64,000 nt of DNA from DASSSQ01 sp963839285 (lineage in GTDB: Bacteria; Actinomycetota; Thermoleophilia; Gaiellales; Gaiellaceae): contig CAWIUN010000029.1 in NCBI GenBank assembly GCA_963839285.1, forward strand, positions 109,868 through 173,867, written 5' to 3'. This document shows, piece after piece, positions 63,835 through 64,000 of the stretch. How positions within the stretch are numbered: the first letter of the stretch is position 1; each line of letters begins with the position of its first letter. The notes below the pieces were generated by a model. It did not search any database. It had not been told where the DNA came from and saw only the letters and a program-made list of their open reading frames with translations. The position numbers were made by a program, and so were the translations under genes.

Positions 63835-64000
63835 CCCTCACTGCCGCCGTCGCGCTCGCCGTCCTCGGCGCCGCGATCCTGACCGTCCTCGTCGTCCGCT
63901 TCCGGGCGCTGCACACCTGCTCGGAGTGCAACGGCTGGCTCGCGCCGGCCGTGCGCGAGGAGCTCGTCTGCCGCACCTGCGGCGGCACGGGCTCGCTCGC
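63831..64000 (+). CDS. Membrane protein with zinc ribbon, cut by window edge
   Basis: The first 56 codons are visible. A membrane helix (LTAAVALAVLGAAILTVLVV) is followed by HTCSECNGWLAPAV and LVCRTCGGTG, two CxxC knuckles that would bind one zinc. Short membrane-anchored zinc-ribbon proteins of this kind are common and uncharacterised in actinobacteria. The gene continues past the right edge. Confidence 0.6.
   Translation, partial: MTLTAAVALAVLGAAILTVLVVRFRALHTCSECNGWLAPAVREELVCRTCGGTGSL

Overview
The window is high-GC (roughly 70-75 %), gene-dense DNA from an actinobacterium. The gene content and order point to the class Thermoleophilia: PhoH-YbeY-DgkA/PAP2-Cdd-Era in one overlapping run, a pyrophosphate-type phosphofructokinase, an argCJBDRGH operon, and many ATGA/GTGA start-stop overlaps with GTG starts. 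This placement is an inference from gene content only. At least ten genes start 6-8 nt downstream of a TANNNT-like -10 hexamer, so leaderless mRNAs look common here. Many conserved genes (polA, livKHM, argJ, argR, argG, cheB and others) are broken by single extra bases. Almost all of these are +1 insertions, which looks like an under-polished long-read assembly rather than real decay. I give such genes their full span and mark where the frame shifts.

Layout. 1-4.5 kb: end of an EmrB/QacA-type exporter, then the housekeeping run phoH-ybeY-dgkA/PAP2-cdd-era. 4.5-9.5 kb: a NarL-type regulator, a large and badly frame-shifted secreted protein, and a small secreted Gly-rich protein with a decayed tandem copy. 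9.5-13.2 kb: deoC, a catalytic aldehyde dehydrogenase, an F420-type nitroreductase-like protein and a half-length non-catalytic aldehyde dehydrogenase. 13.2-19.3 kb: envelope-related genes (lipoproteins, TrpC-like barrel, GT39-like membrane glycosyltransferase, DyP-like protein, membrane-fused spermidine-synthase-like protein). 19.3-23.5 kb (mostly minus strand): esterase/phytase-like exported protein, GNAT, two tandem phosphofructokinases with different phosphoryl-donor signatures, tRNA-Leu(CAA).

23.7-29.3 kb: a complete livKHMGF branched-chain amino acid ABC importer. 29.4-35.6 kb: methyltransferase, inorganic pyrophosphatase, a LarA-like protein overlapping a GNAT, and divergent polA. 35.7-40.5 kb: two large secreted phosphate/nucleic-acid hydrolases (UshA-like 5'-nucleotidase and ExeM-like nuclease), each followed by a strong hairpin. 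40.5-43.1 kb: rpsA, coaE and a lytic transglycosylase. 43.1-45.9 kb: GNAT, small secreted protein, patatin-like lipase and a peptidoglycan-binding CHAP-type amidase.

45.9-51.9 kb (minus): a signalling operon of CheB, CheR-PAS, PAS-histidine kinase/OmpR regulator, ANTAR protein and thioredoxin-like protein, with no other chemotaxis genes. 52-59.7 kb: a MarR regulator, then argCJBDRGH (no argF) behind a strong leaderless promoter. 59.7-64 kb: DUF5995 and DUF72 genes, two small proteins, an MprF/AglD-type membrane protein, YjbQ, and the start of a membrane zinc-ribbon gene.

The most unusual signals are: short palindromic repeats (GTGAC...GTCAC core) sitting in frame inside polA, a GNAT gene and twice inside argD; a split ALDH16-like gene set next to deoC; the tandem PFK pair; and the non-chemotactic CheB/CheR kinase cluster.
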